In this document: piece by piece, positions 34,810-44,016 of the stretch
Layout of the letters: each line of letters opens with the position of its first letter
How positions within the stretch are numbered: the stretch's first letter is position 1
From: Polaribacter atrinae
GTDB taxonomy: Bacteria; Bacteroidota; Bacteroidia; Flavobacteriales; Flavobacteriaceae
Assembly (NCBI RefSeq): GCF_038023995.1
Contig: NZ_CP150660.1
Coordinates: 3,222,501-3,286,500 of the forward strand
Length of the DNA: 64,000 bases
Direction: 5' to 3'
The notes under the pieces: model-generated
What the model was told of the DNA's origin: nothing
What the model saw: the letters and a program-made list of their open reading frames with translations, nothing else
The model's database searches: none
Made by a program: the position numbers and the translations under genes

Positions 34810-36144
34810 ATGAAAAGGCTCGTAATTCTTGGTGGTGGAGAAAGTGGTGTTGGTACAGCACTTTTAGGAAAACAAAAAGGGTACGAAGTCTTTGTTTCGG
34901 ATAAAAACGGAATATCAAAAAAGTATAAAGAAGTTCTTTTAAATAACGAGATCGATTTTGAGGAAAATCAACATACAGAAAGCAAAATTTTAAGTGCCGA
35001 TGTAGTGATGAAAAGTCCTGGAATTCCAGATAAGGTTGCTTTAATTCTGCAATTAAAAGAAAATTCAATTCCTGTTATTTCAGAAATTGAATTTGCAGCG
35101 CAGTTTACAGCCGCAACTATTGTGGGAATTACAGGTTCTAATGGAAAAACAACTACCACATTGTTATTGCATCATATTTTAAAAAATGCAGGTTTAAATG
35201 TTGGTGTTGCAGGTAATATTGGTGACAGTTTTGCGCAACAAGTTGCAGAGCAATCTTATGAAAGCTATGTGTTAGAATTAAGTAGTTTTCAGTTAGATGG
35301 AATAGAGAGTTTTAATAGTCATATTGCAATTTTAACAAATATTACACCAGATCATTTAGATAGATATGAATATGATTTTAATAAATATATAGATTCAAAA
35401 TTTAGAATCACTAAGAATCAGACAGCAACCGATTATTTAATTTATGATGCAGATGATGATGCTATCAATAATTGGTTAAAAGAAAATAAAACAAGCGCAA
35501 AATTAGTTCCGTTTTCGCTTGAAAAAGAATTAGAGTATGGAGCCTATATCAAAGACAATAATATTATTATCAATATAAATAAAGACAAAATTAACATGCC
35601 GTTATCAACTTTATCAGTAAAAGGAAAACATAATACAAAAAATGCTATGGCAGCTACTATGGCGGCTCAATTATTAAAGGCTAGAAAGCAAGTTATTATA
35701 GAGAGTTTAGAAGATTTTGAAGGAGCAGAACACCGCTTAGAAAATGTAGCAAAAGTTAGAGGAGTAGAGTATATAAATGATTCTAAAGCTACCAACGTTA
35801 ACGCAACGTATTATGCGTTAGAATGTATGGATAAAACCACAATTTGGATTGTTGGTGGTGTAGATAAAGGAAACGATTATAACGATTTGTTGCCTTTGGT
35901 TAGAGAAAAGGTAAAAGCAATTGTTTGTTTGGGTGTTGATAATGATAAGATAAAAAACACTTTTGGTTATGTGGTAGATATTATTGTAGAAACTGCGGGA
36001 GCGGAAGAAGCTGTAAAGGTATCTCAAAAATTAGCAGAAAGTGGAGAAGCTGTTTTATTGTCGCCAGCATGTGCTAGTTTCGATTTGTTTGAAAACTATG
36101 AAGATAGAGGTCGTCAATTTAAGAACGCAGTAAGAAATTTGTAA
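34810..36144 (+). CDS. murD: UDP-MurNAc-L-alanine:D-glutamate ligase MurD
   Basis: 444 residues. The start MKRLVILGGGESGVGTALL is the nucleotide-sugar-binding N-domain; GITGSNGKTTTTLLL is the ATP loop; ELSSFQLDG, NITPDHLDRY and the C-domain YINDSKATNVNAT and LSPACASFDLFENYEDRG follow. It adds D-Glu to UDP-MurNAc-Ala. It starts immediately after the mraY stop. An 86-bp AT-rich gap to ftsW follows, the largest break in the cluster. Confidence 0.96.
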   Translation: MKRLVILGGGESGVGTALLGKQKGYEVFVSDKNGISKKYKEVLLNNEIDFEENQHTESKILSADVVMKSPGIPDKVALILQLKENSIPVISEIEFAAQFTAATIVGITGSNGKTTTTLLLHHILKNAGLNVGVAGNIGDSFAQQVAEQSYESYVLELSSFQLDGIESFNSHIAILTNITPDHLDRYEYDFNKYIDSKFRITKNQTATDYLIYDADDDAINNWLKENKTSAKLVPFSLEKELEYGAYIKDNNIIININKDKINMPLSTLSVKGKHNTKNAMAATMAAQLLKARKQVIIESLEDFEGAEHRLENVAKVRGVEYINDSKATNVNATYYALECMDKTTIWIVGGVDKGNDYNDLLPLVREKVKAIVCLGVDNDKIKNTFGYVVDIIVETAGAEEAVKVSQKLAESGEAVLLSPACASFDLFENYEDRGRQFKNAVRNL

Positions 36145-36230
36145 AGTTGTTTAATCGTGTAATTGTTTACATGTTTAATTGAAATAGAATAATATTTAAT
36201 TAAGAATCTAAAAGTCTAAGTGTTTAAATA

Positions 36231-37415
36231 ATGAAAACCATTTTTCAATATATAAAAGGAGATAAAACCATTTGGGCAATTGTTGCTATTTTGGCCATAT
36301 TCTCATTTATGCCAGTTTATAGCGCAAGCACAAACTTGGAGTATGTTGTTGGTTCTGGTTCTTCTTTTGGGTACCTTATAAAACATGTAGTTTTGTTAAT
36401 TATGGGCTTTGCTATTATTTATGGGGTTCATAAAGTGCCTTATAGATTTTTTTCTGGTGGTTCGGTAATAATGCTTCCTGTAATTGTCTTTTTATTGATT
36501 TATACGCTGTCTCAGGGTACAACTATTGGAGGGGCAAATGCAAGTAGATGGATTAGTATTGGTGGTATTGGTTTTCAAACCTCTACATTGGCAGGTTTGG
36601 TGTTGATGGTATATGTAGCAAGATATTTATCTAAAAATAAGGATAATGTAATTGGTTTTAAAGAAAGTTTATGGCAGTTATGGTTGCCTGTTGCTGTTGT
36701 TTTAAGCTTAATTTTACCTGCCAATTTCTCTACAACGGCAATTATTTTCACCATGATTTTAATTATAACTTTTATTGGTGGATATCCGTTAAAATATTTA
36801 GGAATTATAATCGGAGCCGGAATTGGAGCGTTGTTGATTTTTGTTTTAGCAGCAAAAGCTTTTCCTGATTTAATGCCGAATAGAGTACAGACATGGGAAA
36901 ACAGAATTACAAGTTTTTCTGATGATGAAGGCAAAGAAGCTTACCAAGTAGAAAAAGCAAAAATAGCTATTGCTATGGGAGAAACATTTGGTGTTGGTCC
37001 TGGTAAAAGTGTACAAAAAAACTTTTTACCTCAGTCTACATCAGATTTTATTTATGCCATAATTGTTGAAGAATATGGTTTAGTTGGTGGTTTTTTAATT
37101 GTATCGATATATTTTATTTTGCTGTTTAGAATTTTTGTTGTCATAAGAAAAACGACAACAATTTTTGGTACTTTGTTAGTCCTAGGAGTTGGGCTTCCAA
37201 TTATTTTTCAGGCTTCTATAAATATGGCGGTTGCAACCAATTTATTTCCAGTAACAGGGCAAACTTTACCGCTAATTAGTAGTGGTGGTACTTCTATTTG
37301 GATGACTTGTTTTGCATTAGGAATGATTTTAAGTGTAAGTGCTTCTAAAGAGGAGACAGAAGAAGATATTTTAGATGATAACCCTTTAAACATACTTCAT
37401 GAAACAATCGATTAA
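36231..37415 (+). CDS. ftsW: Septal lipid II polymerase FtsW
   Basis: 394 residues with about ten membrane helices. SEDS-family features include [20 protein letters not shown]-like [16 protein letters not shown], and [16 protein letters not shown] near the end. It polymerises glycan strands from lipid II at the septum together with FtsI. Its position after murD and a 17-bp overlap with murG identify it as FtsW rather than RodA. The 86-bp upstream gap may hold an internal promoter, but no clear box is visible. Confidence 0.94.
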   Translation: MKTIFQYIKGDKTIWAIVAILAIFSFMPVYSASTNLEYVVGSGSSFGYLIKHVVLLIMGFAIIYGVHKVPYRFFSGGSVIMLPVIVFLLIYTLSQGTTIGGANASRWISIGGIGFQTSTLAGLVLMVYVARYLSKNKDNVIGFKESLWQLWLPVAVVLSLILPANFSTTAIIFTMILIITFIGGYPLKYLGIIIGAGIGALLIFVLAAKAFPDLMPNRVQTWENRITSFSDDEGKEAYQVEKAKIAIAMGETFGVGPGKSVQKNFLPQSTSDFIYAIIVEEYGLVGGFLIVSIYFILLFRIFVVIRKTTTIFGTLLVLGVGLPIIFQASINMAVATNLFPVTGQTLPLISSGGTSIWMTCFALGMILSVSASKEETEEDILDDNPLNILHETID

Positions 37416-38490
37416 CATATTAATCTCTGGAGGAGGTACAGGAGGGCACATTTATCCTGCTATTGCGATTGCAAACGAATTGAAGTTGCGTTATCCGAAT
37501 GCTAAATTTTTGTTTGTAGGGGCAAAGGATAAAATGGAAATGGAAAAAGTTCCGCAAGCGGGATATGAAATAAAAGGATTGTGGATTTCTGGAATACAAA
37601 GAAGGTTAACGGTAGACAATTTATCTTTTCCTTTTAAGTTGATCAGTAGTTTATGGAATGCATCTAAAATTATTAGAAAATTTAAACCAGATGTAGCTAT
37701 TGGTACAGGTGGTTTTGCAAGTGGGCCAACTTTAATAATGGCAAATAGAAAAGGAATTCCGACTCTTATACAAGAGCAGAATTCGTTTCCTGGAATTACT
37801 AATAAATTATTGAGTAAAAAAGCTTATAAAATTTGTGTTGCTTATGATAATTTAGAACGTTTTTTTCCTGCTGATAAAATTGTAAAAACAGGAAATCCTG
37901 TTCGTCAAGATTTATTATCTATTCATTCTAAAACAGAAGAAGGTAAAAGTTTTTTTAAATTAGATAAAAACCAGAAAACTATTTTAGTTTTAGGAGGTAG
38001 TTTAGGAGCAAGGAAAATTAATCAATTGGTGGAAACTAATTTAGAATTCTTTAAAAAACAAGGAGTTCAGGTTATTTGGCAATGTGGTAAATTGTATTTT
38101 GAAGAATATAAAAAATACAACGAAATAGAAAATATTCAGGTGCATGAGTTTTTAAATAGAATGGATTTTGCATACGCTGCATCAGATATTATTATTTCTA
38201 GAGCAGGCGCGAGTTCTGTTTCCGAATTGTGTATTGTAGGGAAACCTGTATTGTTTATTCCTTCACCAAATGTGTCGGAAGATCATCAAACAAAAAATGC
38301 AAAGTCTATTGCGAATAAGCATGGTGCAATTTTGTTAAAGGAAAGTGAATTAGAAACATTTCCAATTGTTTTTGAAACCTTATTAAAAGATAAAGGAAAA
38401 CAAAGCAATTTGTCAGAAAATATAAAGGAACTAGCGCTTCCGGGAGCAACAACAGCTATTGTAAATGAAGTAGAAAAATTATTAAAATAG
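37399..38490 (+). CDS. murG: Lipid II-forming GlcNAc transferase MurG
   Basis: 363 residues, standard for MurG. The N-terminal [16 protein letters not shown]-loop, [39 protein letters not shown] and the UDP-GlcNAc-binding [17 protein letters not shown] are all present. It adds GlcNAc to lipid I at the inner face of the cytoplasmic membrane. It overlaps ftsW by 17 bp and its TAG stop overlaps the murC GTG start (TAGTG). Confidence 0.96.
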   Translation: MKQSINILISGGGTGGHIYPAIAIANELKLRYPNAKFLFVGAKDKMEMEKVPQAGYEIKGLWISGIQRRLTVDNLSFPFKLISSLWNASKIIRKFKPDVAIGTGGFASGPTLIMANRKGIPTLIQEQNSFPGITNKLLSKKAYKICVAYDNLERFFPADKIVKTGNPVRQDLLSIHSKTEEGKSFFKLDKNQKTILVLGGSLGARKINQLVETNLEFFKKQGVQVIWQCGKLYFEEYKKYNEIENIQVHEFLNRMDFAYAASDIIISRAGASSVSELCIVGKPVLFIPSPNVSEDHQTKNAKSIANKHGAILLKESELETFPIVFETLLKDKGKQSNLSENIKELALPGATTAIVNEVEKLLK

Positions 38491-39842
38491 TGAATTTAAA
38501 TAATATACATAACGTCTATTTTGTCGGAATTGGAGGCATAGGAATGAGTGCAATTGCTCGTTACTTTGCGTCTAATGGAAAAAAGGTGGCTGGTTATGAT
38601 AAAACAGCTTCTCAAATTACTTTAGATTTAGAAGGTTTGGGTGCTGAAATTCATTTTGAGGATGCTGTTAAAAACATTCCTATTTCATTTTTAAATACAG
38701 AAAAAACGTTGGTTGTCTATACACCTGCAGTTTCTAAAAATCATGCTGAATTAAGTTATTTTTTAGAGAATGGTTTTACGGTTTTAAAAAGAGCAGAAAT
38801 TTTAGGCAAAATAACAGAAACAACTTTTTGTCTTGCGGTTGCGGGTACACATGGTAAAACAACCACTTCAGCTATTTTAGGGCATATTATGCAGGAAGTA
38901 AATGCAACTGCTTTTTTAGGTGGAATTGCAGAAAACTATGATTCTAACCTAATTTTAGGTGCTGATAAAGTTAGTGTTGTAGAAGCAGATGAGTTTGATC
39001 GATCTTTCTTAAAGTTGAGTCCTAATATTGCTTGTGTAACCTCTATGGATGCAGATCATTTAGATATTTATGGAGATGCAGAAGCTTTAAATGAGTCTTT
39101 TGTAGAGTTTGCAAACAAGGTTTCTGGAACATTAATTGTAGCAAAAGGATTACCGTTAAAAGGGTTGACTTATGCAATTAATGAGGTTGCAGATTATGTT
39201 GCTTCGAATTTAAAAATAGAAAGCGGAAAGTATGTTTTTGATGTAAAAACACCGTCATCAGAAATTAAAAATATTGAATTTCATTTACCAGGTCAGCATA
39301 ATGTTACGAATGCATTAGCGGCAATAGCTATGGCTGATGTTTATGGAGTCTCGTTAGATATAATTAAAAAACGTTTATCAACTTTTAAAGGCGTAAAAAG
39401 AAGGTTTTCATATAAAATTAAAACAAACGATTTTGTATTAATTGATGATTATGCGCACCATCCAACAGCAATAAATGCGGTAGAAAGTTCTGTAAGAGAA
39501 ATGTATCCGAATGAAAAAGTATTGGTTGTTTTTCAGCCACATTTGTTTTCTAGAACAAAAGATTTTATTGAAGATTTTGCTGTTGCATTATCAAAATTTG
39601 ATGAAGTTTTATTGTTAGACATTTATCCTGCAAGAGAAGAACCGATTGTTGGAGTAGATTCTAAATGGTTGTTAGATAAAATTGATTGTAAGAATAAAAA
39701 ATTAAGTAAAAAAAATAAATTAGTAAAAGATATTAAAAATTCGTTGGCAAGTGTGGTAGTAATGTTGGGTGCTGGTGATGTTGGATTGCTGGTTAATGAG
39801 GTACGTGATGAACTTTTAAAAACGATAGAAAATGAAGTTTAA
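38490..39842 (+). CDS. murC: UDP-MurNAc:L-alanine ligase MurC
   Basis: 450 residues from a GTG start overlapping the murG stop. Motifs: YFVGIGGIGMSAIARYF, the ATP loop VAGTHGKTTTSAILG, EADEFDRSFL, MDADHLDIYGD, the C-domain IDDYAHHPTAI and FQPHLFSRTKDF. It adds the first L-Ala to UDP-MurNAc. It overlaps ftsQ by 11 bp. MurF, MurB and Ddl are not in this cluster. Confidence 0.96.
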   Translation: MNLNNIHNVYFVGIGGIGMSAIARYFASNGKKVAGYDKTASQITLDLEGLGAEIHFEDAVKNIPISFLNTEKTLVVYTPAVSKNHAELSYFLENGFTVLKRAEILGKITETTFCLAVAGTHGKTTTSAILGHIMQEVNATAFLGGIAENYDSNLILGADKVSVVEADEFDRSFLKLSPNIACVTSMDADHLDIYGDAEALNESFVEFANKVSGTLIVAKGLPLKGLTYAINEVADYVASNLKIESGKYVFDVKTPSSEIKNIEFHLPGQHNVTNALAAIAMADVYGVSLDIIKKRLSTFKGVKRRFSYKIKTNDFVLIDDYAHHPTAINAVESSVREMYPNEKVLVVFQPHLFSRTKDFIEDFAVALSKFDEVLLLDIYPAREEPIVGVDSKWLLDKIDCKNKKLSKKNKLVKDIKNSLASVVVMLGAGDVGLLVNEVRDELLKTIENEV

Positions 39843-40557
39843 GAAGTTTTTAAAATACATAGCATTCCTTTTATTAATAGGGTGTTTGGGGTTTTTGTAT
39901 AGTTTTTCTGGAAAAAGAAATTCGAATAAAAAAGTGACAGAAATTATTATAGAATTTGAGGCTGGAGACAATCAATTTTTGACACATTCTATGGTTAATA
40001 AATTGTTAATACAAAATGACACAACTGTGAAAAACCAAGCAAAATCTGTGATAAATTTATACAGTTTGGAAAAAACGGTTTCGGAAAACCCATATGTTGA
40101 AAATGCAGCTGTATTTTTAACCATATCGGGGACCCTAAAATCCATCATAAAACAGCGTACACCTGTTGCAAGAATTGTTGATAAAAAAGATTCTTATTAT
40201 GTTGATAAACAAGGTGTAAAAATACCTTTGTCTAGTAATTATTCAGCAAGAGTAATGCTTGTTTCTGGTGTTAAACAAGAGGAAGAAGTAAAAGAAATAT
40301 TGCCTTTAATATCCTTTATTTTACAGGATAATTTTTTGCAAAAAGAAGTGGTTGGAATTGAGAAATTCGCCGACGATGAGTATCAATTTTCCGTGAGAAG
40401 TGGAAATTATAAAATTGATTTTGGAAAATTATCTGAAATTGATGTGAAATTTAAGAAGTTAAAAGCGTTTTATAACAAGACATTTGAAGATAAAACGATT
40501 GAAGAGTATAAAACGATTAATTTAAAATATCACAACCAAGTTGTGTGCGCAAAATAA
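39832..40557 (+). CDS. ftsQ: Cell division protein FtsQ/DivIB-like
   Basis: 241 residues: a short basic cytoplasmic tail, one membrane helix (YIAFLLLIGCLGFLYSF, about 9-25) and a periplasmic POTRA-like domain (TEIIIEFEAGDNQFLTHSM, YVENAAVFLTISGTLKSII). FtsQ proteins are weakly conserved; topology and the murC-ftsQ-ftsA order make the call. It recruits FtsL and FtsB-type partners to the divisome. It overlaps murC and is 6 bp before ftsA. Confidence 0.88.
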   Translation: MKFKKFLKYIAFLLLIGCLGFLYSFSGKRNSNKKVTEIIIEFEAGDNQFLTHSMVNKLLIQNDTTVKNQAKSVINLYSLEKTVSENPYVENAAVFLTISGTLKSIIKQRTPVARIVDKKDSYYVDKQGVKIPLSSNYSARVMLVSGVKQEEEVKEILPLISFILQDNFLQKEVVGIEKFADDEYQFSVRSGNYKIDFGKLSEIDVKFKKLKAFYNKTFEDKTIEEYKTINLKYHNQVVCAK

Positions 40558-40563
40558 ATCAAA

Positions 40564-41913
40564 ATGGAGAACAATAAAATAGCAATTGGTTTAGATATTG
40601 GTACAACCAAAATCGCAGCAATGATTGGTCGTAAGAATGAGTATGGCAAGATTGAAGTTATAGGAATTGGTAAAGCCAAAAGTTTAGGTGTAAAACGTGG
40701 TGTTGTAAGTAATATAACGCAAACAATACAATCTATTCAGCAAGCAGTAGAAGAGGCAGAAAGTGTTTCTGGTGTTAAAATTCATGAAGTTGTTGTGGGA
40801 ATTGCTGGGCAACATATTCGTAGTTTGCACCACAGTGATTATATTACAAGAAATAATGCAGATGAGGTAATTGATGATAATGATATTGAAAATTTAATAA
40901 ACCAGGTTCATAAATTAGTGATGTTACCAGGAGAAGAAATTATTCATGTATTACCACAAGAATATAAAGTAGATTCTCAAGCAGATATTAAAGAACCTAT
41001 AGGAATGTACGGTGGTCGTTTGGAGGCAAACTTTCATGTAGTTGTTGGTCAGGTTTCATCCATTAGAAATATTGGACGTTGTGTAAAGAGTGCAGGTTTA
41101 GGTTTAAGTGAAATTACATTAGAACCTTTAGCATCTGCATCTGCAGTATTAAGTCAAGAAGAAAAGGAAGCAGGAGTTGCATTGATTGATATTGGAGGAG
41201 GAACAACAGATTTAGCTATTTTTAAAGACGGAATTATTAGACATACAGCTGTAATCCCTTTTGGAGGAAATGTAATTACAGAAGATATTAAAGAAGGCTG
41301 TTCTATTATAGAAAAGCAAGCAGAATTATTAAAAATAAAGTTTGGTTCTGCATGGCCTGGAGAAAATAAAGAAACAGAGATCGTTTCTATACCTGGTTTA
41401 AGAGGTAGAGAACCTAAAGAAATTACTTTAAAAAACTTATCAAGAATTATACATGCTAGAGTTCAAGAAATTATTGAGCATGTGTATTTAGAGATAAAAA
41501 ATTACGGACATGAAACTGCAAAAGGAAAACTAATTGCAGGTATTGTGTTAACAGGTGGAGGAGCGCAACTAAAGCACTTACGCCAGTTGGTAGAATATAT
41601 AACAGGGATGGATGCAAGAATTGGCTATCCTAACGAACATTTGGCAGGAGAATCTGATGAACTTTTATCTAGTCCGGCTTTTGCAACAACTGTTGGTTTA
41701 TTAATGGAGGGTTTAGAAAAACAAAAGCCAGATCCTGTTGTAGAAGAAGAAGTTATTAAAGAGGAGGTTATAGAACAAGTTATTGATGAATATCAAGAGC
41801 AAATTCAAGAAGAAAAACCACCTGTGGTTGAGGAAGTACCAAAACCCAAAAAGAAGTCGTTTTTTGAAAAATTTACAGAAAGTTTAAAAGATTTTTTGGA
41901 CAACGCAGAATAA
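40564..41913 (+). CDS. ftsA: Cell division actin homologue FtsA
   Basis: 449 residues. It starts with the actin-type phosphate-1 motif GLDIGTTKIAAMIG, then the FtsA-specific SHS2/1C domain (HVLPQEYKVD, EPIGMYG), phosphate-2 LIDIGGGTTDLAIF and the adenosine motif VLTGGGAQLKHL. The end is a charged linker and an amphipathic membrane-targeting helix (FFEKFTESLKDFLDNAE). It tethers FtsZ filaments to the membrane. It precedes ftsZ by 64 bp. Confidence 0.96.
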   Translation: MENNKIAIGLDIGTTKIAAMIGRKNEYGKIEVIGIGKAKSLGVKRGVVSNITQTIQSIQQAVEEAESVSGVKIHEVVVGIAGQHIRSLHHSDYITRNNADEVIDDNDIENLINQVHKLVMLPGEEIIHVLPQEYKVDSQADIKEPIGMYGGRLEANFHVVVGQVSSIRNIGRCVKSAGLGLSEITLEPLASASAVLSQEEKEAGVALIDIGGGTTDLAIFKDGIIRHTAVIPFGGNVITEDIKEGCSIIEKQAELLKIKFGSAWPGENKETEIVSIPGLRGREPKEITLKNLSRIIHARVQEIIEHVYLEIKNYGHETAKGKLIAGIVLTGGGAQLKHLRQLVEYITGMDARIGYPNEHLAGESDELLSSPAFATTVGLLMEGLEKQKPDPVVEEEVIKEEVIEQVIDEYQEQIQEEKPPVVEEVPKPKKKSFFEKFTESLKDFLDNAE

Positions 41914-41977
41914 AGATTGAGATTAAGAGAAGAGAACAAAAATCAAAAAAATAATAATAAACAATATATCGGTTATT

Positions 41978-43831
41978 ATGAGCGCAGAATTCGATAACAT
42001 TTCATTTGACATGCCTAAGACACAATCTAACACAATTAAGGTAATTGGAGTTGGTGGAGGCGGTAGTAACGCAGTAAACCACATGTTTACGCAACAAATT
42101 AAGGGAGTAGACTTTGTAATCTGTAATACAGATGCACAGGCTTTAGAAAATAGTCCTGTTCCTAATAAAATTCAATTAGGGGTAAGTTTAACTTCTGGTT
42201 TAGGTGCAGGTGCAAATCCAGAGGTTGGAGCACAGGCAGCTAAAGAAAGTATGCAAGAAATTCAGCAAATGCTGAATACTCAAACCAAGATGGTATTTAT
42301 TACTGCTGGTATGGGTGGTGGTACTGGTACAGGAGCGGCTCCTATTATTGCAAAAATTGCAAAAGATATGGATGTTCTTACTGTAGGTATTGTTACGATG
42401 CCTTTTGCCTTTGAAGGTAGAAGACGTGCTAAACAAGCCCAATTAGGAATCGATCAATTGCGCCAAAATGTTGATTCTTTAATTGTAATAAATAATAATA
42501 AATTACGTGAAGTTTATGGAAACCTTGGTTTTAAAGCTGGTTTCTCTAAAGCAGATGAAGTTTTGTCTACAGCTTCTCGCGGAATTGCAGAAGTAATTAC
42601 GCATCACTATAAACAAAATATAGATTTACATGATGCTAAAACTGTACTTTCTAATAGTGGAACTGCAATTATGGGTTCTGCAAAAGAAGAAGGGCAAACT
42701 AGAGCAAAAACAGCTATTATTAAAGCATTAGATTCTCCTTTATTAAATGATAATAAAATTACAGGAGCTAAGAATGTATTGTTATTAATTGTTTCTGGTA
42801 CCAATGAGGTAACCTTAGATGAAATTGGTGAAATAAACGATTACATTCAAGATGAAGCTGGTTATGATGCCAATATTATTATGGGTATTGGAGAAGATGA
42901 AGAGTTAGGTGATGCTATTGCTGTTACTATTGTTGCTACAGGTTTTGCAGCAGATCAACAAAGTACAATTACAAATACAGAGGTAAAAAAAATTGTTCAC
43001 ACTCTTGAAGACGAGCAAAAAGCGACGTATGATTTTAGTGAAAAAACAATTACTAAAGCACCTTCTTTAAACGAGCCGTTAACAAATGCTGTAGAAGAGA
43101 AAGTTGTTCATTCTTTAGAAGAAGAAGTTGTAGTGCCAAAAACAAATTTGGTTAAAACGACTAATGAGATCGTAAATATGTCGGTTGTTTATGATGAGGT
43201 TGATTTAGAAATTGCTTCTGAAGATGATTTTGTTATTACAGATGTAACTCCAGCTCAAGAAGTACAAGCTGTAGAAGAACCAAAAGCAGTGCAACCTAAT
43301 TTATTATTTGATTTACCTTTAACTCCACAGGCAGAAGTAGAAACTCCAAAAGTAAACGAGATTGAAGCTACAGATGTAGAAGAGGTTGTTTTTGAGAGAA
43401 AAGTGGTAGAAAAACGTTATGTTTTAGAAGACTTTGATGCGCAACCAACTATTGGTAAAAGTTCTGGTATGGTAGAAAAAAAAGTCGTTGAAGAAGAAAT
43501 TAACTTTGAATTAAAGACAAGAGCTCCTCAAGCAGAAGTAAACCAAATAGAAACGCAGAGTGAAGAGGTTTCTCCTTTAGATTTAACAATTACGGAGTTA
43601 CAAAAAAGAGCTGAAGAGAGACGTAAAACCATGAAAGGTTTCAATTATAAGTTCAATGATCAGATGAACAAAAATATAGACGATATAGAGCGTCAACCAG
43701 CTTATAAAAGATTAGGAATAAATTTAGATACCAATAGTCCTATTAGTAGTACAAAAACTTCTATTCAGAAGAATACAGATGAAATTAGTTTTAAATCTAA
43801 TAATTCTTTTTTACATGATAATGTAGATTAA
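41978..43831 (+). CDS. ftsZ: Cell division tubulin homologue FtsZ with long C-terminal linker
   Basis: 617 residues, much longer than the roughly 380 of E. coli. The GTPase core (about 20-330) has GVGGGGSNAVNHM, the tubulin signature GMGGGTGTGAAP and NNNKLREVYG. Residues about 335-560 are an acidic, Glu/Val-rich linker. A conserved peptide near the end (RQPAYKRLGINLD) is the Bacteroidota counterpart of the FtsA-binding tail and is followed by about 30 residues. It polymerises into the Z-ring. A terminator follows at 43863-43893, closing the cluster. Confidence 0.96.
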   Translation: MSAEFDNISFDMPKTQSNTIKVIGVGGGGSNAVNHMFTQQIKGVDFVICNTDAQALENSPVPNKIQLGVSLTSGLGAGANPEVGAQAAKESMQEIQQMLNTQTKMVFITAGMGGGTGTGAAPIIAKIAKDMDVLTVGIVTMPFAFEGRRRAKQAQLGIDQLRQNVDSLIVINNNKLREVYGNLGFKAGFSKADEVLSTASRGIAEVITHHYKQNIDLHDAKTVLSNSGTAIMGSAKEEGQTRAKTAIIKALDSPLLNDNKITGAKNVLLLIVSGTNEVTLDEIGEINDYIQDEAGYDANIIMGIGEDEELGDAIAVTIVATGFAADQQSTITNTEVKKIVHTLEDEQKATYDFSEKTITKAPSLNEPLTNAVEEKVVHSLEEEVVVPKTNLVKTTNEIVNMSVVYDEVDLEIASEDDFVITDVTPAQEVQAVEEPKAVQPNLLFDLPLTPQAEVETPKVNEIEATDVEEVVFERKVVEKRYVLEDFDAQPTIGKSSGMVEKKVVEEEINFELKTRAPQAEVNQIETQSEEVSPLDLTITELQKRAEERRKTMKGFNYKFNDQMNKNIDDIERQPAYKRLGINLDTNSPISSTKTSIQKNTDEISFKSNNSFLHDNVD

Positions 43832-43862
43832 ACTTTTAATAAGTTCCCCCAAAATAGTATTT

Positions 43863-43893
43863 AACCATATCTTTAAAAAGATATGGTTTTTTA
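43863..43893 (+). terminator. Terminator of the dcw cluster
   Basis: Stem AACCATATCTT / AAGATATGGTT with a short loop and a T-run, 31 bp after ftsZ. A C-run (TTCCCCCAAAA) precedes it. The same arrangement, a C-rich box plus ACCAT-TCT/AGATATGGT hairpin, recurs at 48612-48672. Confidence 0.85.
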
Positions 43894-44016
43894 TTTTAAG
43901 AAAATAAATGAATTCGTCATTTTAAAACTTCAATTGGTCTACATTTTTAGGTTAATTGTCTTAGTAAGTGAAGTTAAAAAGTAGTATCTTAATATCTTTA
44001 CTTAAAATTAGGAATT